Positions 38,213 to 48,360 are shown, numbered from the stretch's first letter. The stretch is DNA of 64,000 nucleotides from an uncultured Bartonella sp. (GCA_946478665.1 CAMLCZ010000001.1:496001-560000), one strand, 5' to 3'. Notes: a model not told the origin generated them from the letters alone. Program-made: numbers and translations.

Positions 38213-38791
38213 TTAGATATTTCTACTTCCGGGTTTAATTGCAGGAATTGCCGCCAATTCTGCCGGTATTTCATTTGCGTCATAAGACGCAACTTCATAT
38301 TCAGCAAGTGGAATAAGTGGAACACCTACATCTACCTTACCGGCTGAACGGTCAACAATACATGCAGCTGCCAAAACTTCAGCGCCAGCCTCCCGCATTG
38401 CCTCTATAGTTTCGCGAATTGAAAGGCCGGTTGTGACAATATCTTCAACAATAACGACTCGCGATCCTTTTTTGATGTCAAACCGACGTAAACGGAATTT
38501 TCCGTTTTCGCGTTCCACCCAGATTGACGGGACACCCAAATGTCTTGATGTTTCATAGGATGGGATAAGTCCGCCTATTGCTGGTCCAACAACATAATCA
38601 ATTTTGCCGGGAATTTCTTTTTTTATTTTTTCCGCAAGACCACGACATAATTTTTCCGTCATATCTGCATGCATAAAAACTCTGGCTTTTTGCATATAGA
38701 TTGCGCTGTGGCGGCCAGATGTCAGAATAAAATGCCCTTCCAATATGGCGCCTGCCTGCTTAAAAATGTCCAACACATCTTGCGTATTCAT
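38213..38791 (-). CDS. pyrE: Orotate phosphoribosyltransferase
   Basis: Makes orotidine 5'-phosphate from orotate and PRPP. From ATG 38791 (MNTQDVLDIFKQAG) it is 192 residues. GHFILTSGRHSAIYMQKARVF lies near 19-39 and the PRPP motif VVIVEDIVTTGLSI near 113-126. GAGAGGTC is about ten bases upstream; the frame extension to 38809 lacks a ribosome site. It is separated from rsh by about 90 bases on the same strand, a neighbour relation common in Rhizobiales. Confidence 0.96.
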   Translation of the reverse strand: MNTQDVLDIFKQAGAILEGHFILTSGRHSAIYMQKARVFMHADMTEKLCRGLAEKIKKEIPGKIDYVVGPAIGGLIPSYETSRHLGVPSIWVERENGKFRLRRFDIKKGSRVVIVEDIVTTGLSIRETIEAMREAGAEVLAAACIVDRSAGKVDVGVPLIPLAEYEVASYDANEIPAELAAIPAIKPGSRNI

Positions 38792-38884
38792 AATAATAAG
38801 ACCTCTCATAAGGCGTTAAACTTCGCCTTTCGTCAATTCCATCTCTGTACGGCTTACAATATAACCAATATCGGGATTATCTCT

Positions 38885-41113
38885 CTAACCGTTCACACGA
38901 AGCGCTGTACTGACCGATGCCGCTTCTTTTAGCTGAGTCAGAATTCTATTCAAGTGTTTTAAATCCCAAACTTCGAGATCGACAATTATTTCAGTGAAAT
39001 CTGGTGCGGTACGCACCATTGAAAGATTTTGTATATTTGCATCATTTGAAGCAATCGCTTGCGATATTTCAGCAAGCGAACCGGGCGAGTTGATAGCCAG
39101 CACACTTATGCGCGCTGGAAAACGCTCGGTCATTTCAGCATCGATATCCCAACGCACATCAATCCACCGTTCTGGCTGATCGTCAAATGCTGTCAGCGCT
39201 GGCGATTGAATTGGATAAATAACGATACCAGCACCCGGCTGCATAATACCAACAATGCGATCTCCAGGAACTGCTCCTTCAGGTGCAAAACGTACTGGCA
39301 CATCGCCATGTGTACCCCTTATCGGCACTGCCCGACTTTGCCTTGCTTCCTGATCTACCTTGGAATTTTCTCCATTAGGAACTTTAAAGATCATGCCTTG
39401 CGCATTTTGTATATTAAACCACCCCTCTTCACCAGATTTTACAGGTGGTTTTTGCGCGGCGCGATTGTCCTGATAATCAGGATAGACAGCCTTTACAACA
39501 TCAGCAGATGCCAGCTCGCCCCGTCCGACGGCCGCTAAAACATCTTCCACATCCAAACGCGCTAAGCGAGGAAGAACTTTTTTCAGCTCATCTTTAGAAA
39601 ATTGTTTGCCTGCACGTTCAAATGTTCTTTCCAATATACGCGTACCAAGCCCTGAATATTGTTTTCGAACAGCCGATCGGGTTGCGCGCCTTATTGCCGC
39701 GCGTGCTTTACCCGTCACAACAAGAGATTCCCAAGCTGCTGGTGGAACTTGTGCTTTTGAACGGATAATTTCCACTTCATCACCATTTCTTAGTGATGTC
39801 ATCAACGGCATAATTCGTCCGTTAATTTTTGCGCCCACGCAAGAATCACCAATATTGGTATGGACAGCATAGGCAAAATCTATCGGCGTGGCATTTCTCG
39901 GCAAGGCAATCAGCCGACCCTTTGGAGTGAAGCAGAAAACCTGATCCTGAAATAGCTCCAATTTGGTGTGCTCTAAAAACTCTTCTGGGTTATCGCCTTC
40001 TGACAAAGACTGTATGGTTTGACGCAACCATGCATAAGCATTTGTTTCATTGGATAATTTGCTTGGCGTATTATTTGAACCACGATCTTTATAGATAGAA
40101 TGTGCAGCAACACCAAATTCGGCTATTTCATCCATTTCTTTGGTTCTAATCTGCAACTCTACACGTTGACGTGCAGGACCAACAATTGTCGTATGAATTG
40201 ACCGGTAATCATTCTGTTTAGGAATAGAAATGTAATCTTTAAAACGTCCTGGCACCATAGGCCAGGTTGTATGAATTATTCCCAATGCGGAATAACAGTC
40301 TTTTACGGTATCAACAATAACGCGAAAGCCGTAAATATCCGAAAGCTGTTCGAAGGATAACGCCTTCGTCTCCATCTTACGAAAAACCGAATATGGTTTT
40401 TTCTGCCGACTTTTAACATAGGCTTTTATGCCGTGTTCGGCAAAAAGCTTGGTAAGATCGCTTTCAATACCTGATAAAAGATCGCGGTTACGTTCCGAAA
40501 GATCGGACAAACGATCGGTAACCGCACGATAGGCTTCAGGATTGAGATAATAAAAAGCTCTATCTTCAAGCTCTTCACGCATATCCTGCATGCCCATGCG
40601 TCCAGCAAGGGGCGCATAAATATCCATGGTTTCTTGTGCAATACGACGACGTTTTTCATCGCGCATAACATCAAGTGTACGCATATTATGAAGCCGGTCG
40701 GCAAGCTTAACCAATAAAACCCGCACATCTTCAGAAATTGCAATCAGCAATTTACGAAGATTTTCGGCTTGAATAGCCTTTTTTGATACAAGATCGAGTT
40801 TTTTTAACTTGGTTAAACCTTCAACAAGTTTGCCAATTTCCGGACCAAAAATGCCGTCGATTTCAGCACGTGTTGCTGTTGTGTCTTCAATTGTATCATG
40901 CAAAAGTGCAACAGCTATGGTCGCCTCATCCAAGTGCATATCCGTTAAAATAGCAGCCACTTCTAAGGGATGAGAAAAATATGGATCGCCACTTGCCCGT
41001 TTTTGAGAGCCGTGTTTCTGCATGGCATAAACGTAAGCCTTGTTTAACAGAGCCTCGTTAACGTCAGGCTTGTAACGGTGTACACGCTCAACAAGCTCAT
41101 ACTGACGCATCAT
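38885..41113 (-). CDS. rsh: Bifunctional (p)ppGpp synthetase/hydrolase Rsh
   Basis: Single RelA/SpoT homolog controlling the stringent response. From ATG 41113 (MMRQYELVERV), preceded by GGAG, it is 742 residues. The HD hydrolase domain contains HDTIEDT near 69-75. The synthetase domain has DYRSIHTTIVGP near 305-316 and the catalytic segment RVELQIRT. A TGS domain (VFCFTPKGRLIALPRNATPIDFAYAVHT) lies near 390-418 and a C-terminal ACT domain near 665-740. Both catalytic centres look intact. ATG 41128 would add five residues. Confidence 0.96.
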   Translation of the reverse strand: MMRQYELVERVHRYKPDVNEALLNKAYVYAMQKHGSQKRASGDPYFSHPLEVAAILTDMHLDEATIAVALLHDTIEDTTATRAEIDGIFGPEIGKLVEGLTKLKKLDLVSKKAIQAENLRKLLIAISEDVRVLLVKLADRLHNMRTLDVMRDEKRRRIAQETMDIYAPLAGRMGMQDMREELEDRAFYYLNPEAYRAVTDRLSDLSERNRDLLSGIESDLTKLFAEHGIKAYVKSRQKKPYSVFRKMETKALSFEQLSDIYGFRVIVDTVKDCYSALGIIHTTWPMVPGRFKDYISIPKQNDYRSIHTTIVGPARQRVELQIRTKEMDEIAEFGVAAHSIYKDRGSNNTPSKLSNETNAYAWLRQTIQSLSEGDNPEEFLEHTKLELFQDQVFCFTPKGRLIALPRNATPIDFAYAVHTNIGDSCVGAKINGRIMPLMTSLRNGDEVEIIRSKAQVPPAAWESLVVTGKARAAIRRATRSAVRKQYSGLGTRILERTFERAGKQFSKDELKKVLPRLARLDVEDVLAAVGRGELASADVVKAVYPDYQDNRAAQKPPVKSGEEGWFNIQNAQGMIFKVPNGENSKVDQEARQSRAVPIRGTHGDVPVRFAPEGAVPGDRIVGIMQPGAGIVIYPIQSPALTAFDDQPERWIDVRWDIDAEMTERFPARISVLAINSPGSLAEISQAIASNDANIQNLSMVRTAPDFTEIIVDLEVWDLKHLNRILTQLKEAASVSTALRVNG

Positions 41114-41244
41114 GCGCAGATACTCCATTCAATTTGTTTACAGGCTCTATCATGTACCTGAAAAGCTCATGACAACAAGAAAAAAATCAAAAAAAATGCG
41201 CCACTTCACAGCAGCGCATCATTTGAAAAACGATGATCGTTCGA

Positions 41245-41643
41245 TCAATAATCGTCGCTTTTTTCAGGAGCAACCAATCCCTCGATGCCTGCAAGCAGAT
41301 CTTCTTCCGACATATGGTCGAAAGAAACTTTGTCGTCTTCTTTCGGTGTACCGAAAACATCATCAATTTCACTTGATTGACCAATAAGTGCAGGTTCTGC
41401 CTCTGGCTCATCCACTTCAACATGTTTTTGTAACGAGTGAATGAGATCTTCCTTCAAATCTGCAGGCGATAATGTCTCATCAGCAATTTCGCGCAGCGCG
41501 ACAACTGGATTTTTATCATTATCACGGTCGACGGTTATCTGCGCTCCTTGTGATATCTGCCGAGCCCTATGGGCTGCCAGAAGCACTAGCTCAAAGCGAT
41601 TATCAACCTTGTCAACACAATCTTCTACTGTAACACGGGCCAT
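41245..41643 (-). CDS. rpoZ: RNA polymerase omega subunit
   Basis: Small subunit that helps fold and retain beta-prime. From ATG 41643 it reads [54 protein letters not shown], the full omega core in the first 55 residues. An acidic C-terminal extension of about 75 residues follows, typical for Rhizobiales (132 residues total). The frame extends 22 codons upstream without resemblance. rsh follows on the same strand 131 bases later, the common rpoZ-rsh order. Confidence 0.96.
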   Translation of the reverse strand: MARVTVEDCVDKVDNRFELVLLAAHRARQISQGAQITVDRDNDKNPVVALREIADETLSPADLKEDLIHSLQKHVEVDEPEAEPALIGQSSEIDDVFGTPKEDDKVSFDHMSEEDLLAGIEGLVAPEKSDDY

Positions 41644-41844
41644 AGATGCCACTTTCCTTAAAGTTCGCCAATTGGTGGATTTACCCTTGCCATATACAAT
41701 TCCAATCAAAAAAACAAGGAAAACAAAACATGTTCAAAAATATTTCATCTCGGACGCCTTGGCAAGTTATGAGGGGTGACATAGTTTAAAGACTATAATT
41801 GGTTTAGTGATTTGCGCCTCTTTTGGTGAAATGGATATAATGGT

Positions 41845-42429
41845 ATGTTTGACCCTCGTGAAAAAATCGCGCTTTTTATTGATGGTGCTAATCTCTATGC
41901 AACATCTAAAACGCTAGGCTTCGATATTGATTATCGAAAGCTCCTTAAAGCATTCCAAAAACGTGGTTATTTGCTGCGTGCCTACTATTACACGGCATTG
42001 ATTGAAGATCAGGAATATTCTTCCATCAGACCGTTAATTGATTGGCTGGATTATAATGGTTATCGCGTTATCACTAAAAATGCGCGCGAATTTACCGATG
42101 TTGCTGGCCGGCGTAAAGTCAAAGGCAATATGGATATAGAATTGGCAGTTGACGCCATGGAGCTTGCTGACACAGTGGATCATTTCGTCATTTTTTCTGG
42201 GGATGGCGATTTCAGATCACTTGTGGAAGCATTACAGCGGCGTGGCAGAAAAGTTAGTGTTGTATCGACATTGACCACGCAACCAGCCATGATTTCAGAT
42301 GAACTTCGTCGACAAGCAGATCATTTTATAGACTTGACAAGTTTGAAAAATGAAATAGGTCGTGCTCCATCAGATAAACCGCAGAAAGACTTTTCTGCTG
42401 ATGATAGCGACGACGAAGAATTTTATTAA
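41845..42429 (+). CDS. NYN-domain (LabA/DUF88) putative RNase
   Basis: 194 residues with the PIN-like NYN fold. Acidic residues fall in IALFIDGANLYATSK near 8-22, GNMDIELAVDAMELA near 93-107 and FVIFSGDGDFRSLVEALQRRGRKV near 113-136, with the expected metal-binding Asp positions. NYN proteins are thought to cut RNA, but no target is known for this group. It is divergent from rpoZ and followed closely by the UDG gene. Confidence 0.85.
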   Translation: MFDPREKIALFIDGANLYATSKTLGFDIDYRKLLKAFQKRGYLLRAYYYTALIEDQEYSSIRPLIDWLDYNGYRVITKNAREFTDVAGRRKVKGNMDIELAVDAMELADTVDHFVIFSGDGDFRSLVEALQRRGRKVSVVSTLTTQPAMISDELRRQADHFIDLTSLKNEIGRAPSDKPQKDFSADDSDDEEFY

Positions 42430-42454
42430 TGGTACAAAAAGTGATGGTGGGGAC

Positions 42455-43117
42455 GTGTTAAACCACTGCCCCGAACCTTCTCATGATTGTGGACTGTGCC
42501 CACGACTTCATAGTTTTATTGCTGCTTGGCGCTTGACTGAGCCAAGCTGGCATAATGGGCCTGTTGCGCCTTTCTATCCATTAGATGGTGCAGATAGTAC
42601 AAGGCTATTAATCGTTGGTTTAGCGCCTGGATTGAGGGGGGCAAACCGCACTGGACGCCCATTTACTGGCGATTATGCTGGCGATTTGCTGTATTCCACC
42701 TTGAAAAAATATGGCTTTGCAAAAGGCATATTTGAAGCAAGACCTGACGATAGTTTGAAACTGATTGATACAACGATCGTCAATTCTGTACGCTGTGTTC
42801 CACCCGAAAACAAACCAATCGGTTCGGAAATCAACACCTGTCGCCAATTTTTTTCGCCGCTATTAACGCAATTACCCAAACTGCGCGCAGTTGTCACGCT
42901 TGGTTCGGTTGCCCACCAATCAACTGTCAGGGCGTTGGGGCAAAAAATAGCGTTACACCCCTTCGGTCACGGAAATGTTTCGGATATTGGAAGATTACGT
43001 CTTTTTCCAAGCTATCACTGCTCACGGTATAACACCAATACAGGCCGCCTGACGGACAGTATGTTTCATGAAATTTTCGCGATGGCTCGCAACTATCTCG
43101 ATAGCCTTGATCGCTAA
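42455..43117 (+). CDS. Uracil-DNA glycosylase, family 5-like (UdgB type)
   Basis: A 220-residue iron-sulfur DNA glycosylase. Cluster Cys ligands are visible in NHCPEPSHDCGLCPR near the start and again in VRCVPPENKP and NTCRQFFSP. The active-site block is GLAPGLRGANRTGRPFTGDYAGDLLY near 55-80, as in family 5, which removes uracil and some deaminated bases. PSYHCSRYNTNTGRLT near 190-205 is the second motif. The start is uncertain: GTG 42455 is used as it sits right after GGTGGGG and yields the family N-terminus; ATG 42401 in frame would overlap the NYN gene. Confidence 0.85.
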   Translation: MLNHCPEPSHDCGLCPRLHSFIAAWRLTEPSWHNGPVAPFYPLDGADSTRLLIVGLAPGLRGANRTGRPFTGDYAGDLLYSTLKKYGFAKGIFEARPDDSLKLIDTTIVNSVRCVPPENKPIGSEINTCRQFFSPLLTQLPKLRAVVTLGSVAHQSTVRALGQKIALHPFGHGNVSDIGRLRLFPSYHCSRYNTNTGRLTDSMFHEIFAMARNYLDSLDR

Positions 43118-43162
43118 ACCGTATCAAATATAACGATATCTTCTATTTTTCTTCAAAACGGA

Positions 43163-43639
43163 TTAGCCACGTTCTCGTAATAATCGTGATTTTTCGCGGT
43201 TCCAATCACGTTTTTTCTCTGTCTCACGTTTGTCGTGGATTTTCTTGCCTCGCGCCAATGCAATTTCCAGCTTTACCCGTCCATGATCGTTAAAATAAAG
43301 CTTTAGAGGTACAATCGTCATACCTTCACGCGCAACTGAATTGGACAACCGCGACATTTCTCTTTTCGAAATCAACAATTTACGTAAACGTCGCGGATCA
43401 TGATTAAATCTATTGCCTTGTGTATATTCTGGCACATAAGAATTTATCAGCCAAAACTCACCATTTTCAAAACTCGCATAGCTTTCAGCAATATTGCCAT
43501 GGTGGGAACGCAATGATTTGACCTCGGTACCTGTCAGCACCAAGCCTGCCTCCAATGTATCCAAAATTTCATAGTTGAAACGTGCCTTACGGTTATCCGC
43601 AACAACTTTGTAAGCAGGTGACGTATTTTTCTTATTCAT
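43163..43639 (-). CDS. smpB: SsrA-binding protein SmpB
   Basis: Partner of tmRNA in rescue of stalled ribosomes. From ATG 43639 ([28 protein letters not shown]) it is 158 residues. [24 protein letters not shown] near 31-54, the [18 protein letters not shown] stretch near 75-92 and the C-terminal [19 protein letters not shown] are all typical. The open frame extends 29 codons upstream into the dapA end without resemblance. It lies 22 bases after dapA on the same strand. No tmRNA gene was seen nearby. Confidence 0.97.
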   Translation of the reverse strand: MNKKNTSPAYKVVADNRKARFNYEILDTLEAGLVLTGTEVKSLRSHHGNIAESYASFENGEFWLINSYVPEYTQGNRFNHDPRRLRKLLISKREMSRLSNSVAREGMTIVPLKLYFNDHGRVKLEIALARGKKIHDKRETEKKRDWNREKSRLLRERG

Positions 43640-43661
43640 GTATACACAAATGGCGTTGTTT

Positions 43662-44546
43662 TTAAACTCTGACAAGTCCTGCGTGACGAATTGCATCATC
43701 AATGATGCGTTTTGTTTTGTCTTCAAGAGGAACTATTGGTGAGCGGACATGACTTGTGCATAACCCCAATTGTTCTGCGGCATATTTAACACCAGCAGGA
43801 CTAGGTTCAATAAAAAGTGCACGATTAAGCGGCATAAGGCGATCATTTAGCTCCAGAGCCTTGGCAAAATTGCCTTCTCTACATGCTGCAAAAAGGTCTG
43901 CACATAATCTTGGTGCAACATTGGATGTCACAGAAATACAACCGACCCCACCCTGCGCATAAAACCCGAGAGCCGTGCTGTCATCACCCGAGAGCTGGAT
44001 AAAATCTTTGCCACATTTTGCCCGCTGTTCACTGACGCGTTCAATTTTACCGGTCGCATCTTTAACGCCGATTATATTTTTAAATTCGCTATGCAATTGC
44101 GCCATTGTTTCGGCGGTCATATCGATAATTGAACGCCCCGGAATATTATAGATAATAAGCGGTATTGAGATGGATTTCGCAATAGCTGAAAAATGTGCAT
44201 ACATGCCACGTTGATTGGGCTTATTATAATAAGGCGTTACAACCAGCACCGCATCGGCACCTGCTTTTTCCGCGTATTGAGCAAAATGAACTGCTTCAAT
44301 TGTATTGTTTGAGCCTGCACCAGCAACAACAGGCACACGTTTTGCCACTTGTTGTACACAAAGTTCAATAACCCGTTCATGCTCTTGATATGTAAGGGTG
44401 GGTGATTCACCAGTTGTTCCAACAGGAACAAGTCCATCAATCCCTTGTTTGACCTGCCACTCGACAAAATCACATAATGTTTTTTCTGCAACATTACCGT
44501 TTTCATCGAAAGGTGTAATGAGTGCTGTCAGCGCTCCCTTGAGCAT
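43662..44546 (-). CDS. dapA: 4-hydroxy-tetrahydrodipicolinate synthase
   Basis: Joins pyruvate and aspartate semialdehyde in lysine and diaminopimelate synthesis. 294 residues: [13 protein letters not shown] start, GTTGESPTL near 44-52, [13 protein letters not shown] near 131-143 (catalytic Tyr), and the Schiff-base Lys in IIGVKDATG near 158-166. [23 protein letters not shown] near 186-208 closes the active site. Length is standard. Transcribed with smpB. Confidence 0.97.
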   Translation of the reverse strand: MLKGALTALITPFDENGNVAEKTLCDFVEWQVKQGIDGLVPVGTTGESPTLTYQEHERVIELCVQQVAKRVPVVAGAGSNNTIEAVHFAQYAEKAGADAVLVVTPYYNKPNQRGMYAHFSAIAKSISIPLIIYNIPGRSIIDMTAETMAQLHSEFKNIIGVKDATGKIERVSEQRAKCGKDFIQLSGDDSTALGFYAQGGVGCISVTSNVAPRLCADLFAACREGNFAKALELNDRLMPLNRALFIEPSPAGVKYAAEQLGLCTSHVRSPIVPLEDKTKRIIDDAIRHAGLVRV

Positions 44547-44796
44547 GGTAAACTCCCTAATTATATTATTGTGCGGAAAATTGCTTCATTATCCGATAAT
44601 GACCATAGTATTGCCATAGGAATGAAGCAAGATATTTTCGTTAATACAAATAGCGTCTTATACATGAGAAAAAGACGTTACACAGCAAGCCGTATCAAAA
44701 TATATGAGAATTTAACGTGTTAACCATTGATACGCCCATCTTTCATGGTTCGGTTTTATCGTTATAAGCTTATTATAAAATAGTGGGTTTCGATTT

Positions 44797-46899
44797 ATGA
44801 CAGAAGAATTTCCAATTCGCTCTGCGGCAAAAGCAATGTTGGTGTGTGCTATAAGTGGTTTGATATGGCCGCTATCCACTGCAATTGTGTTGGCTGAAAA
44901 GCAGCCGAGCAGCAATGCTGTGCAAATGCATAAATCAAACCTTGATGATAAAAATGCGACAAAAACCGCCAATGTCGTAACATCAGCTGTGGTTAATATT
45001 GCCAATAATGTTACCAATGAAAGCCTTAAAGCGGGTCTCAATGCGCTATACGCACAACAGGCGGAACAACCAATTATCATTCGCAATGGTATGCCTAAAG
45101 ACAGCCTTGATAGGCATATTTTGACATGGGCTATTGGTGTGTCGGGTGTAAAAGGCGTTCCAAGCTTAGAAATTACCACTGCAATGCAGGAATTGAAAAA
45201 TTGGCCGGGCGCAAAAGTCATGCGCCGCAACTTCGAACGCGCATTGGTGAATGAGTCCAACACACCGCAGGCAATTATCAATGGATTTGGTAATAATACG
45301 CCAATAACGACACAAGGTATGGCGGCACTTTGCGAAGCATTGATTAAGTCGGGACAAACGGAAAAAGCCCATGAAATTATCGCGCCATGGTGGCACACAA
45401 CGAAACTGAATGACCAAGATGAGCAATTGGTGCTCAACAAAGCCAGTGCCGCTCTCCTTCCAGAAGACCATATGCAGCGTTTGCGTTTCATGCTTTATGC
45501 AAATCGTATGTCTTCAGCAGGGCGTGTTGCCAAGCTTGCTAACGCCCAGTCGTTATTTTCTGCTTTTTCTGCAATTGCTGCCAATGATGCTTCATCGCAA
45601 AAGAAACTGGATAATGTCGATAAAAATTTACGCAATGATCCGGTTTTTCTCTATGCACAAATTCAATATTTGCGTCGCTCGGGGCATTATGAAGAAGCCG
45701 CACAGTTGATGCTAACATCACCCAAAAACCCGGCCCTCTTGGTTAACCCTGATATGTGGTGGGTTGAACGGCGTGTTCTTTCACGCGAAATGCTGGATTT
45801 GAATAAGCCAAAACTTGCCTACCAATTAGCCGCAACACATGCGGCCGAAAGCCCCACAATGGCTGCTGATGCCGAGTTTCATGCGGGCTGGTATGCCTTA
45901 AGATTTTTAAATGATCCGAAACTTGCGATCCAACATTTTTCCCATATAACAGAATTATCCATGCGTCCGATATCTGCTTCTCGCGGATATTATTGGATGG
46001 GACGCGCAGAAGAATCCCTCAGCAACCAAGAAAGTGCCAATAGCTATTTCAAAAAGGCAGCCCATTACGGCACAACGTATTATGGACAATTAGCAGCATC
46101 CAGAATTGGTGAAAAAGCCCTTGAAATCTCTTCCCCTGAACCAACGCTTGAAGATAAACAGAATTTTGAAAAGCGCGAGCCGGTTTTAGCGATCAAACGG
46201 CTTGAAGAAATTGGCTACACAGACCGTGCAGGTGTTCTTTACCGCCAACTCAGTGATGAACTCGACAGCCCCGGAGAACTGACTATACTTGCTGGAATGG
46301 CTGAACATAACGGCGATCATTATACCAGCCTAAAAATTGGAAAAAGTGCTGTTCTTCGCGGCATGGATGTTGGTGCCCTTTCCCACCCTGTTGGTGCCAT
46401 TCCAGAAACGGCAAATATTTCTGCATCTGGTAAAGCTTTAGCGTATGCCATCGCGAGGCAGGAAAGTGAATTTAACCCCAATGCGGTATCCAATGCTGGT
46501 GCCAAGGGAATGCTGCAACTTATGCCCGCGACAGCAAAAGCGGTTGCTGCAAAACATTCTATCACTTGGCAGCCCCTCAAATTAGGTAATGATGCAGGAT
46601 ATAATGCAACACTTGGTGCCCATTATCTGGGTGAGCAACTGGATCGTTTCAACGGTTCCTATATTTTGACATTTATTGCATACAATGCCGGCATGCGGCG
46701 CGCTAAAGAATGGGTTGCACGATATGGCGATCCAAGAGGTCAACCGATTGACCAGGTTGTTGATTGGGTAGAGCGCATTCCTTATTCAGAAACCCGCGAT
46801 TATGTCATGCGGGTTATGGAAAACTATGAAGTTTACAAAGACCGTCTTACCGGATTCACTGATATAAAAACTGATCTTACATCAGGGCGACAAAGTTGA
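44797..46899 (+). CDS. slt: Soluble lytic murein transglycosylase
   Basis: Cleaves peptidoglycan glycan strands to 1,6-anhydro products in the periplasm. 700 residues: a signal-like segment (AMLVCAISGLIWPLSTAIVLA) at 13-34, a long alpha-helical superhelix of repeats (about 70-510), then the SLT domain. The catalytic Glu is in AIARQESEFNPNAVSNAGAKGMLQLMPATAKAV near 550-582, followed by YNATLGAHYLGEQLDRFNGSYILTFIAYNAG. All family motifs are present. Divergent from dapA with 250 bases between. Confidence 0.93.
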   Translation: MTEEFPIRSAAKAMLVCAISGLIWPLSTAIVLAEKQPSSNAVQMHKSNLDDKNATKTANVVTSAVVNIANNVTNESLKAGLNALYAQQAEQPIIIRNGMPKDSLDRHILTWAIGVSGVKGVPSLEITTAMQELKNWPGAKVMRRNFERALVNESNTPQAIINGFGNNTPITTQGMAALCEALIKSGQTEKAHEIIAPWWHTTKLNDQDEQLVLNKASAALLPEDHMQRLRFMLYANRMSSAGRVAKLANAQSLFSAFSAIAANDASSQKKLDNVDKNLRNDPVFLYAQIQYLRRSGHYEEAAQLMLTSPKNPALLVNPDMWWVERRVLSREMLDLNKPKLAYQLAATHAAESPTMAADAEFHAGWYALRFLNDPKLAIQHFSHITELSMRPISASRGYYWMGRAEESLSNQESANSYFKKAAHYGTTYYGQLAASRIGEKALEISSPEPTLEDKQNFEKREPVLAIKRLEEIGYTDRAGVLYRQLSDELDSPGELTILAGMAEHNGDHYTSLKIGKSAVLRGMDVGALSHPVGAIPETANISASGKALAYAIARQESEFNPNAVSNAGAKGMLQLMPATAKAVAAKHSITWQPLKLGNDAGYNATLGAHYLGEQLDRFNGSYILTFIAYNAGMRRAKEWVARYGDPRGQPIDQVVDWVERIPYSETRDYVMRVMENYEVYKDRLTGFTDIKTDLTSGRQS

Positions 46900-47067
46900 A
46901 CATTTGTCAGCAACGTTAAACATTTGCGATATGTAGACTTAGGAATTTAATCATAGGAAGTGCGCTATCTGAACAAAACAGAGGGTCTAATTGCGCAACA
47001 TTTTTGAACTTTGCTGTGCCGTTTTTTGGTATTTCAGCGATGACCGTATCAGCAATACAGTTTGATA

Positions 47068-47160
47068 TGTCTCATTTTGAATGGATCACACAGGCGTGTC
47101 ACATTCTTCATGTTTCATATATTTGCTGTGCTACATTTTTAATGTGTCACATATTTGATG
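47068..47160. repeat. 16-base tandem repeat after the lytic transglycosylase
   Basis: Contiguous degenerate 16-mers on the pattern tgtcacatNttNatg: 47097-47112, 47113-47128, 47129-47144 and 47145-47160, plus an outlying copy at 47068-47083 separated by 13 bases. The last unit overlaps the final codons of the minus-strand gene ending at 47147. No spacers and no coding sense on the plus strand. It could be a former promoter/operator array or a slippage product. Confidence 0.72.
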
Positions 47161-47821
47161 TATCGCAGGGATTTTGCCAAAAATTGCCTTCAACTTTTTG
47201 CCAGACACAATTTTTATCTGTTACCAACCCATCCGGTAATTTGTGATTTTTTAGTAGCGTATTATAAGTCGCTGCATCTGCAGTCACATGACCATTTTTG
47301 AGCTCAATGACACCCGCCTTCATTTCCGGCAATAGATTTATCACATAATCGGCAAAAAGATTAATTTGATTGGAACCATTACTGCCAACGTCCATCTCAT
47401 CATAAACCATTATACCGCTTTTTTTCTGTTCAACCCGATTTATCAATGCGAAGCGATCAATATCGGCAGGAATTGCTCCCCTCAGCGTAATACCATCGTC
47501 ATCAATAAGAAAGGTAAGGCTATTATTATCGATTTTCTTAGGTAAGGTAATTTCGGAATATACGTTTCCTACAGTTGGAATATTTTTTATGTCATTTATC
47601 AAATGATCGCGTGTTTTTGCGTCAGGTGCTAAGCCATATAAAACAACATCTTTGCCTTTGACATCATAAGATAACCAATTGTTTTGCATGATATATTCGG
47701 AAAGCTCAGAATTTAGCTTTCTTTCCTGACTTCCAACAGCAAACCAAATGGTCATAACACTCAGAAAAAAAACGAGTGTAATGAGTGGCCAAAAAATTTT
47801 GCGCATAAACATCAATAACAC
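47147..47821 (-). CDS. Membrane-anchored BON-like protein, function unknown
   Basis: 224 residues: an N-terminal membrane anchor (about 9-28), then a periplasmic part. Two short alpha/beta segments look like BON/OmpA-N modules: VKGKDVVLYGLAPDAKTRDHLINDIKNIPTVGNVYSEITL (about 54-93) and LTFLIDDDGITLRGAIPADIDRFALINRV (about 102-130). Similar tandem modules occur at the start of larger OmpA-family proteins of Rhizobiales, but no OmpA peptidoglycan-binding domain follows here. Two Cys near the C-terminus (NCVWQ and NPCDTS) may form a disulfide. The 3' end runs into the 16-base repeat. Confidence 0.6.
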   Translation of the reverse strand: MLLMFMRKIFWPLITLVFFLSVMTIWFAVGSQERKLNSELSEYIMQNNWLSYDVKGKDVVLYGLAPDAKTRDHLINDIKNIPTVGNVYSEITLPKKIDNNSLTFLIDDDGITLRGAIPADIDRFALINRVEQKKSGIMVYDEMDVGSNGSNQINLFADYVINLLPEMKAGVIELKNGHVTADAATYNTLLKNHKLPDGLVTDKNCVWQKVEGNFWQNPCDTSNM

Positions 47822-48045
47822 CTGATGGTCGAGAATTTTCCATTGTTTTAGCCAAAGTTTTTATAACAAACAACGTGGTTTTCGTGAAATTATGCGTTTT
47901 ATAGTCCGTCTACGCTCATGATTATGAAACCTCATTTAACTAGGTTCGCTATGAGCGCAGACCAATCATCCCAATGTTTCGCTACATTTTTAATAACAAT
48001 CTTATACGATCATAATTCATGCAAAATGGGCTTAAGCTTATCACC
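47822..48045. other. Short intergenic region before hmuQ
   Basis: 224 bases between the BON-like gene start and the hmuQ stop, both on the minus strand. No gene, hairpin with T run or repeat was seen. Confidence 0.4.
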
Positions 48046-48360
48046 TTATTCAGCAACAATGACCTCAAAACCTTCGAATTTAGGTGCATCAATAAAAAGT
48101 GGCTTACCGCTCCCAGCATTTTTATGCGAATCTCGAAATTGTGGGGATTTTGTCCAGTTGATGAAATCCTCTTTGGTTTTCCACACGGTATGGGAAGCAA
48201 ACAACGTCACATCTTTATCTTCGCTCGTGTCACAACGCAGCAATTGAAATTCAACAAACCCCGGCAGTTCTTTCAAATGTGACTGCCTGTTTTTCCATCG
48301 ATTTGAAAACTCGTCTTCACATCCCTTTGCAATGTTAAAACGGTTCATAGCAATATACAT
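48046..48360 (-). CDS. hmuQ: Heme-degrading monooxygenase HmuQ/IsdG-like
   Basis: 104-residue antibiotic-biosynthesis-monooxygenase fold protein. MYIAMNRFNIAKGCEDEFSNRWKNR, LKELPGFVEFQLLRCD, TLFASHTVWKTKEDFINWTKS and APKFEGFEVI match the IsdG/HmuQ heme oxygenase pattern. The His in SHTVW is the proximal heme ligand, with the conserved Trp nearby and Asn7 in the start. It would open imported heme to release iron. It is transcribed divergently from hutA across a 212-base control region with a RirA-type palindrome, which supports a role in heme use. Confidence 0.87.
   Translation of the reverse strand: MYIAMNRFNIAKGCEDEFSNRWKNRQSHLKELPGFVEFQLLRCDTSEDKDVTLFASHTVWKTKEDFINWTKSPQFRDSHKNAGSGKPLFIDAPKFEGFEVIVAE

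Noticed and set aside
43117-43170. tmRNA gene next to smpB
   Set aside because: No tRNA-like ends or tag-coding region could be seen near smpB.
47004-47246. 80-codon plus-strand open frame after the lytic transglycosylase
   Set aside because: It runs through the 16-base repeats and the antisense end of the BON-like gene; composition is not protein-like.
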